Below, piece after piece: positions 33,969-42,557 of a stretch of 64,000 nucleotides of DNA; position 1 is the stretch's first letter; the number at the start of each line of letters is the position of its first letter. The DNA is taken from contig NZ_CP085324.1 of assembly GCF_020614395.1 (NCBI RefSeq), positions 811,564 through 875,563 on the forward strand. The letters run 5' to 3'. Position numbers and translations under genes: made by a program. The notes under the pieces were generated by a model, which saw nothing but the letters and a program-made list of their open reading frames with translations, was not told the origin of the DNA and made no database searches. The DNA is from Salarchaeum japonicum. Its GTDB lineage: Archaea; Halobacteriota; Halobacteria; Halobacteriales; Halobacteriaceae.

Positions 33969-35798
33969 ATGTACGAACACGACGTACTCGTAGTCGGTGC
34001 AGGCGGTGCCGGCCTCCGTGCGGCCATCGCGGCGCACGAGGAAGGCGCGGACGTGGCGCTCGTCACGAAACTCCACCCGGTTCGCTCCCACACGGGCGCG
34101 GCCGAGGGCGGTATCAACGCCGCGCTGCGGAACGGCGACTCGTGGCAAGACCACGCGTACGACACGATGAAGGGGTCGGACTACCTCGGTGACGCCCCCG
34201 CCGTCGAAACGCTCGCGCAGGACGCCCCTGAGAACGTCATCCAGCTCGAAAACTGGGGGATGCCGTTCAGTCGCGAGGACGACGGCCGCGTCAGCCAGCG
34301 GCCGTTCGGCGGTCTCTCCTTCCCCCGCACCACGTACGCGGGCGCGGAGACCGGCCACCACCTCCTCCACACGCTCTACGAACAGGTCGTCAAGCGCGGC
34401 ATCGAGGTGTACGACGAGTGGTACGTCACGAACCTCGCCGTCACGGACGAGGACGACCCGAACGAACGCAGCTGTCACGGCATCGTCGGCTACGACGTGC
34501 AGACCGGCGAACTCGCGGGCTTCCGCGCGAACGACGGCGTCATCCTCGCGACCGGCGGGATGGGGCAGGTGTTCGACCACACCACGAACGCGGTCGCGAA
34601 CACCGGAGACGGCGTCGCGATGGCGTACCGCGCGGGCGTCCCGATGGAGGACATGGAGTTCATCCAGTTCCACCCGACGACGCTCCCCTCGACGGGCGTC
34701 CTCATCAGCGAGGGCGTGCGCGGCGAGGGCGGCATCCTCTACAACACGGAGGGCGAACGCTTCATGTTCGAGTACGGGTACGCGACCAACGACGGCGAAC
34801 TCGCCAGCCGCGACGTGGTCGCGCGCGCCGAACTCACGGAAGTGAACGAAGGCCGCGGGTTCGAGGACGAGTACGTGATGCTCGACATGCGTCACCTCGG
34901 CGAGGAACGCATCCTCGACCGCCTGGAGAACATCCTCCACCTCGCGGAGGACTTCGAGGGCGTCGACGGCCTCGAAGAACCGATGCCCGTCAAGCCCGGC
35001 CACCACTACGCGATGGGTGGTATCGAGACGGACGAACACGGCCAGACGTGCATCGACGGCCTCTATGCCGTCGGCGAGTGCGCGTGCGTGAGCGTGCACG
35101 GCGGGAACCGCCTCGGCGGGAACGCCCTCCCCGAACTCATCGTGTTCGGGAAGCGCGCCGGCTCGCACGCCGCCGGCCGCGACCTCGGCGAACCCAAAAT
35201 CGAGACCGGGAAACCCGCGAACCCCGAACTCGAAGACCTCGACACCACCGCCTCCCTCGGCACCGTCGGCGACGACGAAGCCGCCGCGGACGGCGGACTC
35301 GCCGCGGAAGACCCCGAAACCGTCGTGGACGCCGCCGTCGAACGCGAGGACGAGCGCATCACGCGCCTCCTGGAGAAGGACGAAGGCACCCAGCACGCCG
35401 AAATCCGCTCCGACATCCAGAAGACGATGACCGCGAACGTCAACGTCTTCCGGGAGGAGGACGCGCTCGAAGAGACGCTCCACGACATCCGGGACGCCCG
35501 GGAACGCTACGAGGACGTGTACGTCGCCGACAAATCCCGGACGTTCAACACCGACCTCCAGCACACCCTCGAAACCCGGAACATCCTCGACATCGCCGAA
35601 GCCCTCACCATGGGCGCGCTCGCCCGCGACGAGTTCCGCGGCGCACACTGGCGCAAGGAACACCAGGAGCGCAAGGACGACGAGTGGCTCAAACACACCA
35701 TGGTCTCCTGGAACGACGGCCAGCCCGAACTCTGGTACCGCCCCGTCATCCTCGACGGCGAAAACAAGACCTACGAACCCAAAGAACGGTCTTACTAA
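33969..35798 (+). CDS. sdhA: Succinate dehydrogenase flavoprotein subunit
   Basis: 609 residues. FAD-binding GAGGAG is at 10-15, and VRSHTGAAEGG includes His43, the covalent FAD site. MEFIQFHPTTLP and GEGGILYN are substrate and catalytic regions, and HGGNRLGGNALPE is the second FAD contact near 378. Last gene of sdhCDBA, three bases after sdhB. The stop is followed immediately by the three-hairpin element B, which may terminate or stabilise the operon transcript. Confidence 0.97.
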   Translation: MYEHDVLVVGAGGAGLRAAIAAHEEGADVALVTKLHPVRSHTGAAEGGINAALRNGDSWQDHAYDTMKGSDYLGDAPAVETLAQDAPENVIQLENWGMPFSREDDGRVSQRPFGGLSFPRTTYAGAETGHHLLHTLYEQVVKRGIEVYDEWYVTNLAVTDEDDPNERSCHGIVGYDVQTGELAGFRANDGVILATGGMGQVFDHTTNAVANTGDGVAMAYRAGVPMEDMEFIQFHPTTLPSTGVLISEGVRGEGGILYNTEGERFMFEYGYATNDGELASRDVVARAELTEVNEGRGFEDEYVMLDMRHLGEERILDRLENILHLAEDFEGVDGLEEPMPVKPGHHYAMGGIETDEHGQTCIDGLYAVGECACVSVHGGNRLGGNALPELIVFGKRAGSHAAGRDLGEPKIETGKPANPELEDLDTTASLGTVGDDEAAADGGLAAEDPETVVDAAVEREDERITRLLEKDEGTQHAEIRSDIQKTMTANVNVFREEDALEETLHDIRDARERYEDVYVADKSRTFNTDLQHTLETRNILDIAEALTMGALARDEFRGAHWRKEHQERKDDEWLKHTMVSWNDGQPELWYRPVILDGENKTYEPKERSY

Positions 35799-35908
35799 CC
35801 CACTTTTTCTCGTGAGGGGGTCGCTTCGCGACCCCCTCCGGAAAAACCTGGAGGGAAAAATGCTCGCTCGCTCCGCGAGCGAGTGAATCGCGGCGCGACG
35901 CGCCGCGA
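35799..35908 (+). repeat. Three-hairpin 3' element B after sdhA
   Basis: CCCAC follows the sdhA TAA. Hairpin 1 (35804-35846) is closed by TTTTT/AAAAA with GAGGGGGTCGC-TTC-GCGACCCCCTC. The linker CCTGGAGGGAAAAA is at 35847-35860. Hairpin 2 (35862-35884) is GCTCGCTCGC-TCC-GCGAGCGAGT with one G-T end pair. TGAA follows, then hairpin 3 (35888-35908), TCGCGGCGC-GAC-GCGCCGCGA. The layout matches element A base for base in the linkers while the stems differ. The rest of the gap to 36056 contains no gene I can support. Confidence 0.8.
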
Positions 35909-36056
35909 ATGCCGGCGTTTATTTTGCTATTTGTGCACTCCGAGCGTTCAAGTACGATAGCGCGGCCAGCGGTCGGTATGTCCTGAGTAGTGGGGCGCGC
36001 CGCACTCGCGAAAGTCGGGGACGGCCGGCGCGCTCGCAGAAGTCCTCGTGTTCGCC

Positions 36057-36911
36057 CTAGAACGTCTGCACGCCGTCCTCGGTGACGACGCGGTCGAGGA
36101 GGCGGGTCGGCGTCTCGTCGTACGAGGGGTTCGCGACCTCGAACCCCTCCGGGGGTTCGCGGATGACTTCGCTGGCGGTGCGGAACTCGTTCTCGAACCG
36201 GAACCCCTCGCTATCGACGATTTTCGCGCTCGACCCCGCCACCGTAACGGGCGTGTCCGTGTCGTTCGCGGTCGCGCAGAGCGGGTACGTTCCGACGCGG
36301 TTGTAGAGCGTGTCGTCCACGATGCAGTCCATCCCGACGAGCACCTCGTCGCAGTCGTCGAGGTAGTAGCCCGCCGCGCCGTCCACGATGAGCGTCGGCG
36401 TGACGCGGTCGATCTCCGCGAGCACGCGCGCCGCCTTCCGGCCGAGATGACGCGGCCGGGCCTCCGTGACGTACACGTCGAGGTACGTTCCGTCCTCCGC
36501 CGCGAGCTCGATGGCCTCCAGGACGGTCGTCGAGTAGTCGTGCGTCAGGATCGTCGCGCCGTCGTCGAGGTCGTCCGCGACCTGTTCTGCGGCCGCGTGT
36601 TTCGCCGATTCGACGCGCTCGACCACGCGCTCGACCGCCGCGCGCGTCGCCTCTTTCGCGTCCTCAACGGACTCGGGGTCGGCGTCGTGAATCGCGTCCA
36701 CGATTTCGCGCTGCGTCGTGACGAGACTCGCGTGCGAGGGGCTGGCTCGCCGGAGCGCGCGGCTGTTCCGCTCCAGCGCCCGCACGTACTCCTCCACGGT
36801 CGGAAACTCCTGGTCGTCGAGTTCGCGGAGCGCCCGCGCGGCCTTCACGGCGACGACCGAGGAGGAGTGCGTTCGCATCTCCCGAATCTCCTCGGCGGTC
36901 TCGTCTATCAT
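36057..36911 (-). CDS. eIF2B alpha/beta/delta family protein (sugar-phosphate isomerase-like)
   Basis: 284 residues from the ATG at 36911 (MIDETAEEIREM). The helical N-terminal half and Rossmann-like C-terminal half match the eIF2B/MTNA/ribose-1,5-bisphosphate isomerase superfamily. Recognisable blocks are THSSSVVAVKAARAL, ILTHDYSTTVLEA, VYVTEARPRHLG and VLVGMDCIVDD. The Asp in GMDCI is the isomerase-type acid. In archaea such proteins are often R15P isomerases of AMP metabolism; a translation role is doubtful. The long upstream in-frame extension lacks coding character. It is divergent from the zinc-ribbon gene by 59 bp. Confidence 0.82.
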   Translation of the reverse strand: MIDETAEEIREMRTHSSSVVAVKAARALRELDDQEFPTVEEYVRALERNSRALRRASPSHASLVTTQREIVDAIHDADPESVEDAKEATRAAVERVVERVESAKHAAAEQVADDLDDGATILTHDYSTTVLEAIELAAEDGTYLDVYVTEARPRHLGRKAARVLAEIDRVTPTLIVDGAAGYYLDDCDEVLVGMDCIVDDTLYNRVGTYPLCATANDTDTPVTVAGSSAKIVDSEGFRFENEFRTASEVIREPPEGFEVANPSYDETPTRLLDRVVTEDGVQTF

Positions 36912-36970
36912 ACTCGGGGCGTCGCCGCCGCGGGGGAAATGCGTTTCGCCACGCGGCCCCAGCATCGGGT

Positions 36971-37318
36971 ATGGCCGACGTGACGTACTACTGTCCGCGC
37001 TGTGAGACGCTCGCCACTGTCGAGCGGGACGCCTACCTCGCCGACAAGTCGGTGACGCCGTACCCATTGGAGGGCTGGTCGTACGACCCGCCCGGCGCGC
37101 TCCCCGACGCTGACGCCGCCGGAATACGGTTCGTCTGCGGGGAGAGCGAGGGCGTCGAGTGGAGCGCGGACGGCTGCGGGGAGCCGTTCTACCTGAACTT
37201 CGTTCGGCACGACGACGGACGGGAAGTCGAGTCGGAACCGGAGTCGGAGTTCGTCGAACTGAACGTCGGGCCGAGCGAGCCGCGCGGCCCGCAGGGCCCG
37301 GGCGGCCCTACCCCTTGA
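36971..37318 (+). CDS. Small zinc-ribbon-like protein, unknown
   Basis: 115 residues. Cys pairs YYCPRCETLA (near 8-11) and FVCGESEGVEWSADGCG (near 56-70) could bind zinc. PLEGWSYDPPGALPD and EPFYLNFVRHDDG look conserved. The C-terminus is acidic, then Pro/Gly-rich. I do not recognise a named family. Its last 11 bp overlap the 3' end of rtcB on the other strand. Confidence 0.6.
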   Translation: MADVTYYCPRCETLATVERDAYLADKSVTPYPLEGWSYDPPGALPDADAAGIRFVCGESEGVEWSADGCGEPFYLNFVRHDDGREVESEPESEFVELNVGPSEPRGPQGPGGPTP

Positions 37319-38768
37319 TGTTGCAGACGGGGAAGGTTCGCGCGACCTTGTCGCCGATGCCGAGGTCGTCGGAGACCCGGATGACTTCGTCCACGTCCTT
37401 GTAGACGCCGGGCGCTTCCTCCGCGATGGTCTCGCCGCTCTGCGCCTTCACGTAGATGCGGTCGTGTTCCTCCAGTCCCGTCTGCACGTCGTCGGCGTCG
37501 AACTGCTGTTTCGCGCGAGTGCGACTCATCAGGCGGCCCGCGCCGTGCGCGGTGGAGCCGAACGTCACGTCCAGGGAGTCCGCGCCGCCGCGGAGCACGT
37601 AGCTCCCCGCGCCCATACTCCCCGGGATGATGACCGGCTGACCGACGTCGCGGTACGCGGGCGGGACTTCTTCGCGGCCCGCCGGGAACGCGCGCGTCGC
37701 GCCCTTCCGGTGGACGTAGAGTTCGCGCTCCGCGCCGTCGACGGTGTGCGTCTCCTTCTTCGCGATGTTGTGCGCCACGTCGTAGAGGAGTTCCATCCCG
37801 AGTGCTTCCCACGAGGTGTCGAACACGTCCGCGAACACCTCCCTGGTCTGGTGCATGATGAGTTGGCGGTTCACCCACGCGAAGTTGATGGCGGCGCACA
37901 TCGCGCCGTAGTACTCGTCGGCGAGCGCGCTCCCGGCGGGCGCGGCGGCGAGGTTCTTGTCCGGGAGGCTGTCGAGGAAGTCCGGGTGTTCGTCCTCGAT
38001 GCGCCGCAGGTAGTCCGAACACACCTGGTGGCCGAGGCCCCGCGACCCGCAGTGGATGAGCACGACGAGTTGGTCTTCTTCGAGGCCGTACGAGTCTGCC
38101 ACGTCGTCTCGGAAGACATCGGTGACGCGCTGGACTTCGAGGAAGTGGTTCCCGGAGCCGAGGCTCCCGATCTGGTTCGCGCCGCGGTCTTTCGCCTTCT
38201 GACTCACCGCGCTCGGGTCGGCGTCCGGCCGCCGCCCCTCGTCCTCGCAGTGTTCGAGGTCGTCGGGCACCGCGTACCCCTCGCGGAGCGCCCACTCCAT
38301 GCCGTCCTCCAGAATCTCCTCGACCGCGCTGTGACTGGAGTCCACGACGCCGCCGCCGCCGAGGCCCGTGGGGACGGCGTCGAACAGCGCGTCCACGAGT
38401 TCCTCCTCGCGGCCCGCCACGTCCTCATAGGTGAGGGTCGTCTTCACCATCCTGACGCCGCAATTGATGTCGAAACCCACGCCTCCAGGGCTGATGCAGC
38501 CGTTTTCGGCGTCCATCGCGGCGACGCCGCCGACCGGGAAGCCGTAGCCCTGGTGGCCGTCCGGCATGCAGAGCGCGTTCGTGACGACGCCGGGGAGGTG
38601 GGTGACGTTCGCTATCTGGTCGAGCGTGTCGTCGTCTTTGATGTGTTCGAGGAGTTCCTCGCTGGCGAGCACGCGCGCGGGAACGTTCATGCCGTCCTCC
38701 TGGGGGAGTTCCCAGACGTGTTCGCGGACGCGTTCGAGGGTGCGGCCGTCGGCGTCGAACGTGGTCAT
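37308..38768 (-). CDS. rtcB: RNA-splicing ligase RtcB
   Basis: 486 residues, the archaeal tRNA ligase that joins exon halves after intron removal (3'-phosphate or 2',3'-cyclic phosphate with 5'-OH). The metal Cys is C103 in FDINCGVRMV; PDGHQGYGFP and GSLGSGNHFLEV hold further metal histidines. The guanylylated His is near 408 in STAHGAGRLMSR. No intein is present, unlike in some archaea. It sits 39 bp downstream of the archease gene, its activator, on the same strand. Confidence 0.96.
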   Translation of the reverse strand: MTTFDADGRTLERVREHVWELPQEDGMNVPARVLASEELLEHIKDDDTLDQIANVTHLPGVVTNALCMPDGHQGYGFPVGGVAAMDAENGCISPGGVGFDINCGVRMVKTTLTYEDVAGREEELVDALFDAVPTGLGGGGVVDSSHSAVEEILEDGMEWALREGYAVPDDLEHCEDEGRRPDADPSAVSQKAKDRGANQIGSLGSGNHFLEVQRVTDVFRDDVADSYGLEEDQLVVLIHCGSRGLGHQVCSDYLRRIEDEHPDFLDSLPDKNLAAAPAGSALADEYYGAMCAAINFAWVNRQLIMHQTREVFADVFDTSWEALGMELLYDVAHNIAKKETHTVDGAERELYVHRKGATRAFPAGREEVPPAYRDVGQPVIIPGSMGAGSYVLRGGADSLDVTFGSTAHGAGRLMSRTRAKQQFDADDVQTGLEEHDRIYVKAQSGETIAEEAPGVYKDVDEVIRVSDDLGIGDKVARTFPVCNIKG

Positions 38769-38807
38769 ACTCGTCGGTGGGGCCGGGACGGAAGAATACG
38801 TTTCGTC

Positions 38808-39215
38808 CTACACGTCGAAGACGACGTACGCTCGCCAGCCCGTTTCGGTCTCCGCGACGTCCATCTCGGAGTACGTGACGGCCTTCAGGTCGCGGGCGTG
38901 CACGTCCGCGAGCGGGACGCCGCGCGCGCTCCCGGTGAGCCGGTAGCCGTCCGCGGTGTCGGTGACGGTGGCGGCGTTGTCCACGGGGAGGACGCCGCGC
39001 ACGTCGCGTTCGTAGATGAGGCGGTCGAGGTAGTCGTAGAGCAGGCGTTCGCGCGAGTTCGCGGTCTCCGCGACCTTGAAGCGCTCGCCGCCGTCGGGAA
39101 CGTCCTCGCACATCGCGGCCGCCATGCCGTCCGCGGCGGCGGCGAACGCGTCGCCGAGCGTCTCCCCGCCGGCTTCGACGGCGACGTCGGCGGTGTGTTC
39201 GCGGAGTTCGTACAT
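38808..39215 (-). CDS. Archease
   Basis: 135 residues, the usual archease length. HTADVAVEAGGETL near residues 7-20 and the C-terminal LKAVTYSEMDVAET carry the acidic metal-binding residues of the family. Archease accelerates RtcB guanylylation. It begins immediately after the stop of the DUF502 gene and precedes rtcB, so the three form one operon. Confidence 0.93.
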   Translation of the reverse strand: MYELREHTADVAVEAGGETLGDAFAAAADGMAAAMCEDVPDGGERFKVAETANSRERLLYDYLDRLIYERDVRGVLPVDNAATVTDTADGYRLTGSARGVPLADVHARDLKAVTYSEMDVAETETGWRAYVVFDV

Positions 39216-39968
39216 CTACTCGTCGTCTGAGAGCGCGTCCGCCATGTCGCTTCCGGTGAGCCGCGAGAGTTCCTCCTGTGAGAGGCCTTCCGTGTCGTCG
39301 CCGGCGACGGCGACGCCCGTGGTGACGACGGCGCGCATCCCCTCCTCGACGGTCATGTCCACGTCCATGATGCGTTCTTCGGGGATGTGCGCGAGGAACC
39401 CGCCCATGACCGGGTTCGGGGCGAGCGGGAGGAAGAGCGTGCGGAGTGTGTCGTCGCTCGCGGCGTTCCGGAGCGGCTTCGGCGTGCGCGTGGTCTCGAA
39501 CCCGAGCGTGTACGTGCCCTCGTGGGGGTACTCGACGAGCTTCACTTCCTGGAAGTTGTTCGCGTCGGATTCGAGCATCACGTCGCTCATCTGCCGGAAG
39601 CTCTTGTACACCGCGCCGATGCCGGGGACGCGCTCGACGAGTTTGTCGAAGTACGCGATGGCTTTCTGGCCGTACGAGAACGAGGCGGTGAACCCGACGG
39701 CGAAGATGACGGCGACGAGCAGGACGACGGCGGTGAGTTCGATGAGGAGCGTGGACGCGAACGGCGCGACGTCCGCCTGCAGCATCGCCTCCCGCACGGG
39801 TCGCAGCATGTCCTCGAACACGCCGATTGCGGCGGTGAGGACGTAGATGGTGATGAGGAGCGGGATGATGACGGCGACACCGGTGAGCGCCGCTTCCCGG
39901 ACTTTCGCGTAGGCGTTCTCCCCGGCTTCTTGCACGCGATCCGGCGGCGGCATCGAGTCGGCGGACAT
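39216..39968 (-). CDS. DUF502 family membrane protein
   Basis: 250 residues with two long membrane helices (about 27-50 and 70-95) and a soluble C-terminal part. Typical DUF502 blocks are TGVAVIIPLLITIYV, VPGIGAVYKSFRQMSD, VKLVEYPHEGTYTLGFET and LFLPLAPNPVMGGFLAHIPEERI. Function is unknown. Its TAG is directly followed by the archease ATG, so it heads the archease-rtcB operon; the link to RNA ligation is probably only transcriptional. Confidence 0.88.
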   Translation of the reverse strand: MSADSMPPPDRVQEAGENAYAKVREAALTGVAVIIPLLITIYVLTAAIGVFEDMLRPVREAMLQADVAPFASTLLIELTAVVLLVAVIFAVGFTASFSYGQKAIAYFDKLVERVPGIGAVYKSFRQMSDVMLESDANNFQEVKLVEYPHEGTYTLGFETTRTPKPLRNAASDDTLRTLFLPLAPNPVMGGFLAHIPEERIMDVDMTVEEGMRAVVTTGVAVAGDDTEGLSQEELSRLTGSDMADALSDDE

Positions 39969-40054
39969 GTACCTCTCCCAACGCCGCGGGGTGCCGAAAG
40001 GATTGTGGCAGGGGGACGGTGGAATTATATTCGACTACGGCGTACGCGTGGGTA

Positions 40055-40534
40055 GTGAGCGTCACCGTCGAGAAGCGCGTCGTTCCCCGGGGCGACGACG
40101 ACTACCTCCAGGAGGCCTGGGAGTTGAAGGAGGAGATTCGGGAGGACGAAGCCCTCCTGAAGCAGCGGTGGCGGTTCTTCGCGGACGCCTACGAGCGCGC
40201 GACCGTGTACGCGTACGTCGCGGGCGACGACACGCTCGTCGGGTTCGCGGCCGCGCGCCGCGACGGCTACATCCTCTTCCTCGCGGTCTCGCCCGACTAT
40301 CGCGGCGAGGGGTTCGGGGAGCGCCTCGTCGCGGCGGTTGCGGAGGACGCGGAGACCGTGTCGTGTCACGCCCGCGCGTCGAACGAGAACGCGCTCGCGT
40401 TCTACAAGCACCTCGGGTTCGAGGTGGAGCGCCGCATCGAGAACTACTACGAGGACGGCGGCACCGCGTACTACCTCCGTCTCGGGGAGCGCGGGAAGTT
40501 CCGGGACAAACTCAGCGAGTTCCTGCGGCGGTAA
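40055..40534 (+). CDS. GNAT family N-acetyltransferase
   Basis: 159 residues. Acetyl-CoA motif A is LAVSPDYRGEGFGERLVAAV; ALAFYKHLGFEVERRIENYYEDG is the RimI-like C-terminal motif. It may acetylate a protein N-terminus or a small molecule; the substrate is unassigned. The GTG at 40055 is chosen because a clear TATA-like TTATATT at about 40024-40030 lies 28 bp upstream and the product then begins SVTVEKRVV. A GTG at 40019 would start upstream of the TATA box. Confidence 0.85.
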   Translation: MSVTVEKRVVPRGDDDYLQEAWELKEEIREDEALLKQRWRFFADAYERATVYAYVAGDDTLVGFAAARRDGYILFLAVSPDYRGEGFGERLVAAVAEDAETVSCHARASNENALAFYKHLGFEVERRIENYYEDGGTAYYLRLGERGKFRDKLSEFLRR

Positions 40535-40575
40535 CGACACGTCTTTTACAGCGGCCGCGGTAGGGTTCGAGAAGT

Positions 40576-41751
40576 ATGGAGGAGCGGACGCGAGCCTACC
40601 TGCGGGGCCGGTTCCGGGACTACTACCGGAACGTGAGTCTGTCGCCGCCGCCGGGCGCGGACGACCGCGAGTGGGGGTACATCCCGTGGACGTCCGGCCC
40701 GGACACGACGATGGTTCGGCATAAGTCCCTGCTCGACCTCGGCGACCTCGACGAGTTCGCGCGCCGGGAGCGCCCGCGCCACGTCTACTTCTCCGCGGGC
40801 TACTACGACGAACCGAGCGCGAGTTCGATGGACGCGAAAACGTGGCGGGAGTCCGACCTCGTCTTCGATTTGGACGCCGACCACCTGCCGAACGTGACGC
40901 TCGGCGAGGACTCCTACGGCGAGATGCTGGCGAAGTGCAAGGACGCGCTCTACCGCCTCCTCGACTTCCTCGACCGCGACTTCGGGTTCGACGACCTCGA
41001 ACTCGTGTTCTCGGGCGGCCGCGGTTACCACGTCCACGTCCGCGACCCCAGCATTCGGGGGTTGGAGCGCGAGCAGCGCCGCGAGGTCGTGGATTACGTG
41101 CTCGGGAACGGCCTCGAACTCGACTCGCTCGTTCGGGAGGAGACGGTGAGCGGCGTCGGCCTGAAGAACCCGACGACGAAGCGCACGCTCCCGACGGACG
41201 GCGGGTGGGGGCGGCGCGCGGTCGACCACATCAGCGCGTTCGTGGACGACCTCCTCGAACTCGACGAGGAGGAGGCCGTGTATCGGTTGCAGACGTTCGA
41301 CGGTATCGGCGAGAAGTCCGCGCAGGCCATCTACAACGTCCTCGAAAACAACACGGCGGAGGTCAAGGCGGGGAACGTGGACGTGCATCCGGCGTTCCTG
41401 AAGCTCGCGCGGAAGCTCGTCGCGGAGGCCGTCGAAGACCAGCAGGCCGCCATCGACGAACCCGTGACGACGGACACCCACCGCCTGATTCGGTTCCCGG
41501 GCACGCTCCACGGCGGGAGCGGCCTCGCCGTCCAGCGGCTCTCCCGGGCGGAGTTGGACGACTTCGACCCGCTCGTGGACGCCGTCCCCGAGACGTTCGT
41601 CGGGCACGACATCACGGTGGAGGCGACGCGGGAGTACGAGTTCTCCCTGCTGGGCGAAACGTTTAGTGTGGAGCCGGGCGTGGTGTCGCTACCTGAGTAC
41701 GCGGGCATCTTCCTGATGGCTCGCGGGTGGGCGGAGAAAGGCCAAGAATGA
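40576..41751 (+). CDS. priS: DNA primase small (catalytic) subunit
   Basis: 391 residues, archaeo-eukaryotic primase. Catalytic acidic residues are D98 and D100 in FDLDAD; FSGGRGYHVHV near 148-158 is the nucleotide motif; TDTHRLIRFPGTLHGGSGL is the C-terminal conserved block. It starts RNA and DNA primers with PriL, which is not in the window. Its TGA overlaps the gins51 ATG by 4 bp, the common archaeal priS-gins pairing. Confidence 0.96.
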   Translation: MEERTRAYLRGRFRDYYRNVSLSPPPGADDREWGYIPWTSGPDTTMVRHKSLLDLGDLDEFARRERPRHVYFSAGYYDEPSASSMDAKTWRESDLVFDLDADHLPNVTLGEDSYGEMLAKCKDALYRLLDFLDRDFGFDDLELVFSGGRGYHVHVRDPSIRGLEREQRREVVDYVLGNGLELDSLVREETVSGVGLKNPTTKRTLPTDGGWGRRAVDHISAFVDDLLELDEEEAVYRLQTFDGIGEKSAQAIYNVLENNTAEVKAGNVDVHPAFLKLARKLVAEAVEDQQAAIDEPVTTDTHRLIRFPGTLHGGSGLAVQRLSRAELDDFDPLVDAVPETFVGHDITVEATREYEFSLLGETFSVEPGVVSLPEYAGIFLMARGWAEKGQE

Positions 41752-42557
41752 ACTTAGAAGACCTCCGCGCGGTGCGCTCGCGCGAACGCGCCTCGGACAG
41801 CCTCCAGGATCTCCGCGACTCCTTCTACGAGGAGGTCGCGGACTACATTCAGTCGCGGAAGGACGAGCGCGAGCGGGCGGCCGAGGCGGCCGACGACCCC
41901 TTCTCCTCCGGGGAGGTGCAGACGCTCACCGACGAGATAGAGACGGCGGAGCAGGTCGCGGAAGCCATCTACGAGCGCCGGATGGGGAAGCTCGTGAAGC
42001 AGGCGAGCCTCGCGGCCGCGGGCATGACGGGCGACACGGAGGGGTTGACGAACGAGGAGCGCCGGCTGTACGACGACCTCGTCGCGCGCATCGAGGAGAA
42101 CAAGTCTCACGTCCTCGACGTGCTCGCCGGCGAGGCCGACGCGCGCGAGGAACCCGCGTCCGCGAGCGGCGACGCGACTCCCGACCCCATCGACGCGTCC
42201 CACGCGAACCCCGACCCGGGCGACGGCCCCGAACCCGACCGGGACGCGGCCGATACCGGCGAGCCGACGCCGTCCCCGGAGCCGGATGAGTCGAGCGCCG
42301 CGGCGGCGATGGGCGGCGGTCTCGACGCGCCCGAGGAGTCGCCGTCTCCGGACGGGGCGAGCGGCGACGAAATCGCGGACGGGGACGACGAGGGGGACGC
42401 GGGCGCGGAGCGGACGACGGTTCGCATCACGCGGGACGTGGGTGACGTGTTCGGCGTGGACGAACGCCAGTACTCGCTTGAAGCCGAGGACGTGGTCGTG
42501 CTCCCGGAGGAGAACGCGAAACCGCTCGTGGAGAAGGACGCCGCGGAAGAACTCTAG
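41748..42557 (+). CDS. GINS complex subunit Gins51 (archaeal GINS15-type)
   Basis: 269 residues. The N-terminal helical A domain (MNLEDLRAVRSRERASDSLQ to about residue 125, with VAEAIYERRMGKLVKQAS) and a short C-terminal beta B domain (RTTVRITRDVGDVFGVDERQ onward) follow the A-B order of the Gins51 type. Between them is a halophile-type acidic, Pro/Ser-rich linker of about 90 residues, much longer than in thermophiles. GINS joins MCM and GAN/Cdc45 in the replicative helicase. Coupled to priS; converges on the MAT gene with a 4-bp overlap. Confidence 0.88.
   Translation: MNLEDLRAVRSRERASDSLQDLRDSFYEEVADYIQSRKDERERAAEAADDPFSSGEVQTLTDEIETAEQVAEAIYERRMGKLVKQASLAAAGMTGDTEGLTNEERRLYDDLVARIEENKSHVLDVLAGEADAREEPASASGDATPDPIDASHANPDPGDGPEPDRDAADTGEPTPSPEPDESSAAAAMGGGLDAPEESPSPDGASGDEIADGDDEGDAGAERTTVRITRDVGDVFGVDERQYSLEAEDVVVLPEENAKPLVEKDAAEEL

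Noticed and set aside
33135-35696. An 853-codon minus-strand frame opposite sdhB and sdhA
   Set aside because: It is antisense to well-supported SdhB and SdhA with intact Fe-S and FAD motifs, and has no domain of its own.
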